A stretch of DNA of 64,000 nt from Muribaculaceae bacterium (GTDB taxonomy: Bacteria > Bacteroidota > Bacteroidia > Bacteroidales > Muribaculaceae). The notes below the pieces were generated by a model. The model was not told where the DNA came from and did not search any database. It saw only the letters and a list, made by a program, of their open reading frames with translations. Location of the stretch: positions 1 to 64,000 of the forward strand of contig JAFLTU010000007.1 in assembly GCA_022509125.1 (NCBI GenBank). Direction: 5' to 3'. Of the stretch, positions 10,985 to 20,091 are shown piece by piece (the stretch's first letter is position 1; each line of letters opens with the position of its first letter). The translations under genes were made by a program, and so were the position numbers.

Positions 10985-10992
10985 GAAAAAAT

Positions 10993-12180
10993 ATGGCAAA
11001 GAAAAAATCAACAGTGGCAAAGAAAGCCGTAAGGATAAGTGATGCCGATGAAAAGAAGAAGGCCCTTGAGATGGCCCTATCCCACCTTGAAAAAGATTTC
11101 GGCACCGGGACGATCATGCGACTTGGCGACAATGCCATTCAGGATATCGAGACAATACCCACCGGTTCAATAGGACTTGACCTTGCTTTAGGTGTGGGAG
11201 GCGTTCCCAGAGGAAGAATCACGGAGATTTTCGGTGCCGAGTCTTCAGGAAAGACAACACTGGCCATCCACGTGATCGCCGAAGCTCAGAAACAGAATGG
11301 CGTTTGCGCAATAATCGACGCTGAACATGCCTTCGATCGTTTCTATGCAGAGCAACTTGGAGTTGATGTCAACAACCTCTGGATTGCCCAGCCTGACAAT
11401 GGCGAGCAAGCGCTTGAAATCGCCGAACAACTAATAAACTCGGGAGCCATCGATGTTTTGGTGATCGACTCAGTTGCAGCACTAACCCCTAAGGCTGAAA
11501 TAGAGGGAGAGATGGGCGACAAGAATGTGGGTCTCCAGGCCCGACTTATGAGTCAGGCGATGAGAAAGCTGACGGGAGCTATCGCAAGGACCCGCACATG
11601 CTGCATATTTATTAACCAGACCCGCGAGAAAATCGGCAACATGTATGGACCGGCTCAGACCACTACCGGCGGTAATGCTCTTAAATTCTATTCCACAGTG
11701 AGAATTGAGATTGCTCCGTCAAGTATGATCAAAGATTCGGAAGACAAGCCCCTTGGAAGGTCGGCAAGAGTGAAGGTTGTGAAAAATAAGGTTGCACCTC
11801 CCTTCAAGAAGGCCGAATTCGACATCATGTTTGGCGAAGGAATCTCCAAGGCCGGAGAGATTATCGATTATGGTGTGGAGCTTGGAATAATCAAGAAGAG
11901 CGGCGCCTGGTTCTCCTATGGCGATAGCAAGATCGGACAGGGCAAAGAGGGCGTCAGAAAAATTCTCAACGACAATCCCGAATTGATGGAAGAATTGGAG
12001 GAGAAAGTGAGAAAAGCCCTTATCGAGGCCCAGGCATCCGGCAAAAAGGTGACTCCTGCAGCAAGTGGCACAAAGACCAAATCTTCAGGAGCCTATGATT
12101 CCGACGACTCAGATTTTGAGAATGTGGCTGCCGAGGGTGATGAAGACTTCTTCGAAGAGGATATCGAAATTGAAGAATAA
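10993..12180 (+). CDS. recA: Recombinase RecA
   Basis: Walker [40 protein letters not shown]; acidic C-terminus. Confidence 0.98.
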   Translation: MAKKKSTVAKKAVRISDADEKKKALEMALSHLEKDFGTGTIMRLGDNAIQDIETIPTGSIGLDLALGVGGVPRGRITEIFGAESSGKTTLAIHVIAEAQKQNGVCAIIDAEHAFDRFYAEQLGVDVNNLWIAQPDNGEQALEIAEQLINSGAIDVLVIDSVAALTPKAEIEGEMGDKNVGLQARLMSQAMRKLTGAIARTRTCCIFINQTREKIGNMYGPAQTTTGGNALKFYSTVRIEIAPSSMIKDSEDKPLGRSARVKVVKNKVAPPFKKAEFDIMFGEGISKAGEIIDYGVELGIIKKSGAWFSYGDSKIGQGKEGVRKILNDNPELMEELEEKVRKALIEAQASGKKVTPAASGTKTKSSGAYDSDDSDFENVAAEGDEDFFEEDIEIEE

Positions 12181-12185
12181 AGATA

Positions 12186-13268
12186 TCAGACAAAGCCTTC
12201 GCCGAATCTGTTTTTAACCTCATTCACAATATTTCTAATCATCTGCTCATCTTTCATAGGATAGATGAGCAGAGCTTTTTTTGTGTCGGCCACGATATAG
12301 TCCTGAAGGCCTGCAGCTACAATTATTTTATCGCCTTCAGCGGCGAAAATAGAGCCATGACAATCATTTGCGAGCACTCGGCAGTTCTGGGTCACATTGC
12401 CCTCCTTTGTGTGGGGAGAAGTGTCATACAGAGCCTTCCAAGCCCCAAGATCGCTCCAACCGAATTCCACAGTTTTGACAAAGACGTTTGCGGCCTTTTC
12501 CATTATCGCATAGTCGATTGAGATATTGACGCAGTCAGGGAAATGGCGATTGATGAACTCGGGTTCGCGGGGAGAGGCGTAGACTCCATCGGGGGCATCA
12601 AGAGTCTGGGCGATTTCGGGAGCATACTTGTCGAAAGCCTCCAAAACAGAGTGAGCTTTCCAAAGGAAAATCCCGGCGTTCCAGAAGAATTCTCCGCTGT
12701 CTACAAATAATTGAGCCATCTCGGGGTTTGGTTTCTCCACAAAGGCCTTCACCTTGAAAATGCCGGGGAAGCCGTTTTCCGGTTTGCCTTGCTGAATATA
12801 TCCATAGCCGGTCTGCGGTGCGGAGGGTTTGATACCGAGTGTCAGAAGCCTGTTGCCTTCATCCACGAAGTTGAATCCCTCATCGATAGCTTTACGGAAT
12901 TCCTCTTCTTTAATCACGAGATGGTCGGAAGGGAGTGTGGCTATCACGGCCTCCGGGTCGAGTGCGTAGATATGCTTTGCAGCCCAACAGACGCAGGGGG
13001 CTGTGTTGCGGCGTGCCGGTTCCAACAGGATATTGCTTTGCTTAACCTCGGGAAGTTGCTCGCGGATAATGTCATAGTAGTCGCGGTTGGTCACCAGAAT
13101 GATATTTTCAGGATCTACCAGAGGCCGGATGCGGTCTACAGTCATCTGCAGAAGGCTACGGCCCGTGCCGAAGAAATCAAGGAATTGTTTGGGGCGGTCT
13201 TGACGACTGAATGGCCAGAAACGGGTTCCCACTCCGCCACACATTATCACACAATATCTATGGTCCAT
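12186..13268 (-). CDS. Mannose-1-phosphate guanylyltransferase
   Basis: CGGVGTRFWPFSRQDRPKQFL nucleotidyltransferase signature. Confidence 0.9.
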   Translation of the reverse strand: MDHRYCVIMCGGVGTRFWPFSRQDRPKQFLDFFGTGRSLLQMTVDRIRPLVDPENIILVTNRDYYDIIREQLPEVKQSNILLEPARRNTAPCVCWAAKHIYALDPEAVIATLPSDHLVIKEEEFRKAIDEGFNFVDEGNRLLTLGIKPSAPQTGYGYIQQGKPENGFPGIFKVKAFVEKPNPEMAQLFVDSGEFFWNAGIFLWKAHSVLEAFDKYAPEIAQTLDAPDGVYASPREPEFINRHFPDCVNISIDYAIMEKAANVFVKTVEFGWSDLGAWKALYDTSPHTKEGNVTQNCRVLANDCHGSIFAAEGDKIIVAAGLQDYIVADTKKALLIYPMKDEQMIRNIVNEVKNRFGEGFV

Positions 13269-13292
13269 TTTGGATTTGGAAGTTTTTTAGGG

Positions 13293-15071
13293 TTACTCTT
13301 GGAACTGATGTTTGACACCTTCGACCACATTGAGCATATAGTCGCCTAGCTTTTCGGCTTCACCAATGAGGTCCATGAAGAAGATTCCCTCTTGATAACC
13401 ATATTTGAGATTGTTGATGTTATAGATATTCGAATCTCGAAGATGGTTTCGGAGATTGTTGATTTCCCTTTCCTTATTGTAGGCTTTAATGACGAGGACA
13501 TCCTCGGGTGTTTCCATCTCTTTGACAATTTCAAGCATATTGTCTAAAGCGCTTGCCACCATTGCATACATATTGTCGATTTCCTGCATGATGGATTCGT
13601 CGAACTCCACATGGTTCTGATGCTGCCGGTTGACCGTGCGGCCCACGTTATAGCAACCGTCGGCTATAGATTCTATTTCGCTAATGATTCTCAACATACC
13701 GGCTATGCGGTGTTTACCCTCGGGGCTTAGGCGCCCCTCGGCAACGCGGTTGAGGAATTTGCCGATTTCTACCTCCATACGGTCGGAAATCTCCTCATAT
13801 TTTTCAAGCCGATTGAATGTCTCGGCATATTGGGGATCTTTTTCGGGGAGATGGATCATGTCTCGAGCCATAGCAAGCATTCGGCTGACACGTTCGGAAT
13901 AGACATAAATTTCTTTTTGGGCCTGCGTGATATTGAGTTCGGAAGCGCTCAACATGCCACGGCCGATATATTTGAGAGAGAATTCCTCCTCAGTGTCTTT
14001 CTTTTTAGCAGGCATGATCCAGCAGACAATTTTAACGTAGAGTTTTGTAAACCAAATCATCACCAAAAGGTTGCAGGCATTGAAGACTGTTGGGAACATG
14101 GCAAGTCCGAAAGCCACGGCTCCCTGGGCATGGCTCGTGAGCCCCCCTGCCGGATCTATCAGAGTAGACTCCGACATGTCTACTTCCATAGACATGGGGA
14201 TATCCATAGGATTGATGCCGGTGCAACCGCCGGTGATGGCGCCTACGAGGCGTGTGAAGGGCTCGAAAATACAAAGCACAATACAGGATCCCAGCACATT
14301 GAAGAGCACATGGCCCATGGCCGTGCGCTTGGCTGCCAGGTTACCGCTCAATGAAGCCAGAATAGGAGTGATGGTGGTTCCGATATTTCCTCCAAGGATG
14401 ATAGCGCAGCCCAAAAGGAAGGAAATCCAGCCCTGGGAACACATGATCAATGTGATTGCAAATGTGGCGGCTGAACTCTGGGCCACCATTGTGAGGATAA
14501 TACCGAAGACGAAGAATATCAGGATGCTACCGATGCCGAGGGTAGTGTATTCCACCACAAAGCCGAGCAAGTCGGGATTCTCTTGAAGATTGGGCACATA
14601 CTTGCTGATAAGATCGAGGCCCATGAAGAGGAAACAGAATCCAATCAGGAATTCTCCCAAAGACTTGTAGGTGCTCTTCTTCATGAAAAGCATTGGCACG
14701 CCGACTGCAAGCAGCAGTATGCTATAATCTGAAATGCTTAGTTCGAAGGAAAATGCCGAGATAATCCAGGTTGTTACCGTAGTGCCGACATTTGCTCCGA
14801 AAATCACCGCCATAGACTGTGCCAACGACATAAGGCCTGCGTTGACAAAGCTGACCACCATCACCGTCGAGGCACTCGAACTCTGGATTAGAGCCGTGAT
14901 GACAATACCTGTCAAAACACCTGTGACCCGGTTTTTGGTCATTATTCCCAGAATATTGCGCAGACGGTCGCCCGCAACTTTCTGAAGCCCTTCGCTCATC
15001 ACCTTCATGCCGTAGAGAAAGAGACATATGGCGCCCAAAAGGCTTATGAAATCGATCACTGTATAGTTCAT
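13293..15071 (-). CDS. Na/Pi-cotransporter family protein with C-terminal PhoU-like domain
   Basis: GMKVMSEGLQKVAGDRLRNIL, QSSSASTVMVVSFVNAGL repeats; C-terminal helical PhoU-like region. Confidence 0.9.
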   Translation of the reverse strand: MNYTVIDFISLLGAICLFLYGMKVMSEGLQKVAGDRLRNILGIMTKNRVTGVLTGIVITALIQSSSASTVMVVSFVNAGLMSLAQSMAVIFGANVGTTVTTWIISAFSFELSISDYSILLLAVGVPMLFMKKSTYKSLGEFLIGFCFLFMGLDLISKYVPNLQENPDLLGFVVEYTTLGIGSILIFFVFGIILTMVAQSSAATFAITLIMCSQGWISFLLGCAIILGGNIGTTITPILASLSGNLAAKRTAMGHVLFNVLGSCIVLCIFEPFTRLVGAITGGCTGINPMDIPMSMEVDMSESTLIDPAGGLTSHAQGAVAFGLAMFPTVFNACNLLVMIWFTKLYVKIVCWIMPAKKKDTEEEFSLKYIGRGMLSASELNITQAQKEIYVYSERVSRMLAMARDMIHLPEKDPQYAETFNRLEKYEEISDRMEVEIGKFLNRVAEGRLSPEGKHRIAGMLRIISEIESIADGCYNVGRTVNRQHQNHVEFDESIMQEIDNMYAMVASALDNMLEIVKEMETPEDVLVIKAYNKEREINNLRNHLRDSNIYNINNLKYGYQEGIFFMDLIGEAEKLGDYMLNVVEGVKHQFQE

Positions 15072-15205
15072 CTGTCTATAGCGGATTGGTTTACACCGAC
15101 AAATTTAACGAAAAAATGGAATTTGAAGGAAAACCCCCGTTCCTTCTTTATATAAAAAAACAGGCTATATAAAAAAACAAGAACGAGGGAATTGATAAGA
15201 TGGTT

Positions 15206-16252
15206 TCATTCCGTGGAGAATGCAAATCGGATTGTCTCGGTGTAGGTTTCACCCGGTTTCAATTCTTGGCTTGGAAAATCGGGATGGTTGGGGGCGTCGG
15301 GAAATCCCTGCATCTCGATAGCGACTCCATCATAGTCTTCATAGCTACGGCCGCTTTTGTTGAGAGGGGATCCGGCGAGCCAATTGCCAGTATATATCTG
15401 CACTCCGGGTTGAGAGGAACTGATAGTGAGCACTCTTCCGGAAGAGGGGGCGGCGAGGGTGACAACACCTTCAATCAATTTTCCTTTTTCCCAATTGTCG
15501 AGGGCCCAGCAATGGTCGTATCCCTTTCCGATTTTGAGCGGCTCGAAATCTTTATTGATATCTATTCCGATTTCCTTGGGAGAGGTGAAATCCATTGGCG
15601 TCCCGGAAACGGGGGCTAATTCACCCGTGGGAATCTGAGTAGAGTCAGTCGGAAGATAGCAAGAGGCTTTTAGCTGCAATTTATGTTTCAACACGTTGCC
15701 GGAATCTGCCCCTTCGAGGTTGAAATAGGCATGGTTAGTAAGGTTCACCACCGTCGGGGCATCAGTCGATGCTTTCATTTCCAGGGTCAAGACATTGTCT
15801 TCGCTCCAGGTGTAGGAGGCCTCCACCTTCAGATTCCCTGGATAATTCTCCTCGCCGTCTTTAGAGACATAGGAGAATTTGACCCCGTTAGGAATCAAAG
15901 CCGAGTCCCATATCCGGTTTTGGAAACCGGAGGGTCCTCCATGAAGGGCATTTGGCCCGTTGTTGATGGCCAACTGATATGTTTTCCCTTCCACTTCCAG
16001 ATGGCCCTTTGCGATTCGGTTGGCATAGCGTCCCGGAATTTTTCCCATGCAGGGTCCGTCGCTCATATAGTCGGCCGGGTTGGCATATCCCAATGCCACT
16101 TCTCCCAACTCGCCGAACTTGTCTGGCACGATAACAGAAGTGATACCGGCTCCCAGACTGGAGAGTTCCACAGAGGCTCCGCTCCCATTCTCAATCCTAT
16201 AGAGAGTGATGTCTCCGTAGGGAGACACCACTTTTCTTGTAGTTATTTTCAT
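15206..16252 (-). CDS. galM: Aldose 1-epimerase (galactose mutarotase)
   Basis: GRYANRIAKG, NLTNHAYFNLEG, YDHCWAL motifs; next to galK. Confidence 0.93.
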   Translation of the reverse strand: MKITTRKVVSPYGDITLYRIENGSGASVELSSLGAGITSVIVPDKFGELGEVALGYANPADYMSDGPCMGKIPGRYANRIAKGHLEVEGKTYQLAINNGPNALHGGPSGFQNRIWDSALIPNGVKFSYVSKDGEENYPGNLKVEASYTWSEDNVLTLEMKASTDAPTVVNLTNHAYFNLEGADSGNVLKHKLQLKASCYLPTDSTQIPTGELAPVSGTPMDFTSPKEIGIDINKDFEPLKIGKGYDHCWALDNWEKGKLIEGVVTLAAPSSGRVLTISSSQPGVQIYTGNWLAGSPLNKSGRSYEDYDGVAIEMQGFPDAPNHPDFPSQELKPGETYTETIRFAFSTE

Positions 16253-16260
16253 GGAATTTC

Positions 16261-16274
16261 GTTAATCGTTAATC
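16261..16274 (-). repeat. Two GATTAAC heptads in the galM leader
   Basis: gttaatc gttaatc on the plus strand, 8 nt from the galM ATG. Confidence 0.6.
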
Positions 16275-16278
16275 TTAT

Positions 16279-16350
16279 TTGCAGAAATAGTAAAAGAGTT
16301 AAAACTACTATTCACTATTCTCTATCCACTATTCACTATCCAAACTCTCA
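16279..16350 (-). repeat. Dispersed leader element copy 2 (5 heptads, 16307-16341), also overlaps the galK stop codon
   Basis: Reverse complement GAGAGTTTGGATAGTGAATAGTGGATAGAGAATAGTGAATAGTAGTTTTAACTCTTTTACTATTTCTGC matches 10805-10880. Confidence 0.85.
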
Positions 16351-17493
16351 CACCCTGCGGGCACCATCGGAGATTACAACGTCGTAGACCATCGGTTCGT
16401 GGCCATACTTATCGTTGAATTTAGTGGTGACTGTCTCCACAAATTTGTCGTGGAGGTCGTTGGGGAGAAGATTGATTGTGCAACCGCCAAAGCCGCCGCC
16501 CATGATACGGGAACCGGTGACACCCATTTCCTTTGCCAGGTCGTTGAGATAGTCGAGTTCCTCGCAGCTCACCTCATAGTCTTTTGACAGACCCTCGTGG
16601 GTTTCATACATTTTCTTCCCTACAGTCTCATAATCGCCTGCGTTTAGTGCGTCGCAGACAGCCAAGACACGGTCTTTCTCCTCGAGCACATATTTGGCGC
16701 GCTTATAGTCTTCTTCAGAGATTTCGTCCTTCACCTTGTTGAGCTGATCCATAGAGGCGTCGCGCAGAGTCTCTACGCCGAGTTTCTTGGCGACTCTTTC
16801 ACAAGACTCGCGACGTTTGTTGTAGGGAGAGTCGGCCAATTCATGTTTTACGCGAGAATCAACGAGGACAAGGCGATAGTCTTTCGGCTTGAAGGGAAAA
16901 TATTCATATTCGAGGCTGCGGCAGTCAAGACGCATAAGGTTGCCCTCTTTGCCGAATACGGATGCAAACTGGTCCATTATTCCACAGTTGACCCCGCAAT
17001 AGTTGTGCTCGGTGCTCTGGCCGATTTTTGCGAGCTCGAATTTGTCGATCTTATTGTCGTTGAAGAGATCGTTGAGAGCGTAAGCGAAGCAAGACTCCAA
17101 GGCAGCAGAGCTGCTGAGTCCGGCTCCTAAGGGCACGTTTCCGGCGAAGACAGCGTCGAAACCCTTCACTGTGCCACCTCTCTTGATGATTTCACGACAT
17201 ATGCCGAAGATATATCTTGCCCACGACTCCTTCGGGGCATCCTCCTCATTGAGGCCGAATTCCACGTATTCTTTGATATCCATCGAATAGACCCTTACTT
17301 TATCAAGGTCGTTGGGACGGATGTCGGCCATAATCACCTTATCGATGGCCCCCGGGAATACGAAGCCACCATTGTAGTCGGTGTGTTCTCCGATGAGGTT
17401 TATACGTCCGGCTGATGCGTAGAGAATTCCTTCGCCACCGAATTTCTCCGCGAAAGTTTTCTCAATCTCTTTCTGCATTTTTTCAGTTGTCAT
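16348..17493 (-). CDS. galK: Galactokinase
   Basis: GRINLIGEHTDYNGG, GLSSSAALE, MGGGFGGCTI motifs. Confidence 0.96.
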   Translation of the reverse strand: MTTEKMQKEIEKTFAEKFGGEGILYASAGRINLIGEHTDYNGGFVFPGAIDKVIMADIRPNDLDKVRVYSMDIKEYVEFGLNEEDAPKESWARYIFGICREIIKRGGTVKGFDAVFAGNVPLGAGLSSSAALESCFAYALNDLFNDNKIDKFELAKIGQSTEHNYCGVNCGIMDQFASVFGKEGNLMRLDCRSLEYEYFPFKPKDYRLVLVDSRVKHELADSPYNKRRESCERVAKKLGVETLRDASMDQLNKVKDEISEEDYKRAKYVLEEKDRVLAVCDALNAGDYETVGKKMYETHEGLSKDYEVSCEELDYLNDLAKEMGVTGSRIMGGGFGGCTINLLPNDLHDKFVETVTTKFNDKYGHEPMVYDVVISDGARRV

Positions 17494-17591
17494 GTTATTA
17501 GCTTTTTGGGGTTTATTATTTTTTGTTTTAAAGAGTCCGGGAGATTTGGGAGTTAAAGATAAGAATCAATTCCCCCTCCCGGTTTAGGATT

Positions 17592-20000
17592 TCATTCCAC
17601 AGGGATTGTAATAGTGGCCGGTTTTACACCTTTAGCTTTTGCCGTGAAATTGATTGTGCCGGGTTGGTCGCCGCTTTGCACGATGGCTGTGGCAGCTCCG
17701 GAGAAAAGGTCCATCACCGGCTCATGGAAAGGCCGTAGGCTTGTGGCATCGCCATTGGCCGTAGCCCTGAATTTACCGGCTCCCTTAGTTGTAAATGTCA
17801 CTTCACGTTCGTCGGTTGGCACGAGGTTGCCATCCTTGTCGGCCACCTGTACCATAATATAAAGGAGGTCTTCACCGTCGGCAGATAGTTTTGAGCGGTT
17901 AGGCGTAAGCACAAGATGGTCGGGTTTGCCCGCTGTCTTGATGGTCTTGCGGCCTGTCTCATTGCCTTCAGCGTCATAGGCCACCACCATCACCTCGCCC
18001 GGCTCATAAACCACATCGTTCCACATCAGGCGGAATCGCTCCATGTTAGAGCCTCCCTTTTTCTTCTCTCTTATACCCTGGCTCTTGCCATTGACGAAAA
18101 GTTCAGCCTTCGGGGAATCTGTGTAGACAAACACCGGAGTCACCTCTCCTTCGCGTCCTTCCCAATTCCAGTGGGGGAGGATATGGAGCGTTTTGTCGTT
18201 TTTGTTCCATTGCGAGCGATAGAGATAATAGCGGTCTTTTGGTATCGAGGCGAGGTCGATGATTCCGAAATAACTGCTGTGGCTTGGCCATGCATCTGTG
18301 TCGTAGGGATAAGGCTCGCCGAGATAGTCGAAACCGGTCCATACGAATTGCCCCAGGTTATAGGGGAGATCTTCATCCATTGCAAAATCGTCGTCGGGGA
18401 TATTGCTCCAGAATGCCGCTTCAACATCATAGCTGCTTGATTGGTTGTCGGGACGCACCACACCGTTGGCCACTTCCACCGGGAAATAGTATTTACCGCG
18501 CGAAGAGACAGTGGATGCCGTCTCGCTACCGATCAAAAGCTTTTGAGGCAATTTTTCGTAGGCCTCGGCATAACGGCTCGGCTTATAGTTGAAGCTTGGG
18601 ATATCTGTGGAAGCTGCAAACCCATTGTTGACCACAGCGTCAAACTGGTCCATACCGTTGGTGACGGGTCGAGTCGGATCTTCACGATGCACTATATCTT
18701 GGAGGAAAAGAAGTTCTGAAATTCCGTCGGGGCCCCATTGAGAAGGCACCTCGTTACCTACCGACCAGATCACCACCGAAGGATTATTTCGATAGTTTTT
18801 CACCATGTTGACAATATCCTTTTCGGCCCAATCATTGAACAGGGTGCCGTAGCCGTTTTCGCTCTTGGGACGGAACCCCCAGTCGTCGAAGGGTTCGATC
18901 ATGAGCATAAAGCCCATCTCGTCGGCAAGAGCCACGAGTTCGGGAGCCGGCATATTGTGGGAAGTGCGGATAGCATTGACGCCGAGGTCTTTCATAAGTT
19001 CCATCTGATAGCGCAGAGCCGACGTGTTGATTGCCGCACCGAGCGGGCCAAGATCATGATGGTTGTTGACACCCTTAAATTTTGTCAATTCCCCATTAAG
19101 GAAGAAACCTTCGTCGGGACGATATTCAATAGTGCGGATGCCAAAACGAGTGTCGTAGCTGTCTTCCACTTTCCCATCTTTGATCACTTTTGTGGTGGCT
19201 GTGTAGAGCGTTGGGGTCTCCGGTGTCCATAGCGATGGGTCGTTAACTCTAAGATTTTGATAAACGGGAGCTCCGGGATAGAATTTATAGTTGCGTTTAT
19301 CAGACGCCACTTCCTTCCCGGCTGCATCCGTGATGACAGTGGAGAGAGTGAAATCCTCTCCCTTAGAGATACCTTCCACCTCAGTTTTGAGATGGACGTC
19401 GGCATATTCTTTTGATACGTAGGGGGTGGTCAGATAAGTACCCCAAACGGGGATATGCACCTTATTCCTCTCGATAAGATGCACGTTACGGTAGAGGCCG
19501 GCTCCGGGATACCAGCGTGAAGACTTGTCGGGATTTTCAAGAGAGACTTCCACCTCATTTTTGCCCGGTTTCACAACTCCATCCAGATCAACATAGAAAG
19601 AGTTGTAGCCGTAGGGCCAGTAAGCCACTTGCTTACCGTTTACGTAAACATGAGCGTGGCTCATTGCTCCGTCGAAAAGGAGGGCTATGCTCTTATCTGT
19701 GGTGTCTTTAACTTCAATTGTAGTCTTATAGTAACCTTTGCCGACGTAGGGTAGACCACCGGTGCGACCCGTTTTCCAAGTAGCCTCCGTCTCGCCATTC
19801 TGTTCGATTGCCACTTCCTGAAGGTCATTGTTACGACTGAAGGGACCGTAGATCGCCCAGTCGTGAGGTATTGTCACATTTTTCCATTGAGTGCTGTCTT
19901 GGGAAAACTCCCAGTTTTTGATCAGAGTGTCGCTCCTTTGGGCCTCTATCATCGGCATTCCCGCCAAAAGCGCTATGCCTAATAAAATGAGTTTTTTCAT
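17592..20000 (-). CDS. Glycoside hydrolase family 2 beta-galactosidase, secreted
   Basis: Signal peptide; GAMSHAHVYVNGKQVAYWPYGYNSF, NAIRTSHNMP, SVGNEVPSQWG; Ig-like C-terminus. Confidence 0.92.
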   Translation of the reverse strand: MKKLILLGIALLAGMPMIEAQRSDTLIKNWEFSQDSTQWKNVTIPHDWAIYGPFSRNNDLQEVAIEQNGETEATWKTGRTGGLPYVGKGYYKTTIEVKDTTDKSIALLFDGAMSHAHVYVNGKQVAYWPYGYNSFYVDLDGVVKPGKNEVEVSLENPDKSSRWYPGAGLYRNVHLIERNKVHIPVWGTYLTTPYVSKEYADVHLKTEVEGISKGEDFTLSTVITDAAGKEVASDKRNYKFYPGAPVYQNLRVNDPSLWTPETPTLYTATTKVIKDGKVEDSYDTRFGIRTIEYRPDEGFFLNGELTKFKGVNNHHDLGPLGAAINTSALRYQMELMKDLGVNAIRTSHNMPAPELVALADEMGFMLMIEPFDDWGFRPKSENGYGTLFNDWAEKDIVNMVKNYRNNPSVVIWSVGNEVPSQWGPDGISELLFLQDIVHREDPTRPVTNGMDQFDAVVNNGFAASTDIPSFNYKPSRYAEAYEKLPQKLLIGSETASTVSSRGKYYFPVEVANGVVRPDNQSSSYDVEAAFWSNIPDDDFAMDEDLPYNLGQFVWTGFDYLGEPYPYDTDAWPSHSSYFGIIDLASIPKDRYYLYRSQWNKNDKTLHILPHWNWEGREGEVTPVFVYTDSPKAELFVNGKSQGIREKKKGGSNMERFRLMWNDVVYEPGEVMVVAYDAEGNETGRKTIKTAGKPDHLVLTPNRSKLSADGEDLLYIMVQVADKDGNLVPTDEREVTFTTKGAGKFRATANGDATSLRPFHEPVMDLFSGAATAIVQSGDQPGTINFTAKAKGVKPATITIPVE

Positions 20001-20020
20001 CGTTTATTTGATTTTATTAT

Positions 20021-20090
20021 TAATTCGGGTTAAATCGGGATTAATCGGGTTGAATCGAGATTGATCGGGATTAATCGGGTTGCATCGCGA
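20021..20090 (-). repeat. Decamer tandem repeat, 7 units (plus-strand consensus TTaATCGGGW)
   Basis: taattcgggt taaatcggga ttaatcgggt tgaatcgaga ttgatcggga ttaatcgggt tgcatcgcga, exact 10-nt phase; abuts the PFOR stop codon. Confidence 0.9.
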
Positions 20091-20091
20091 T

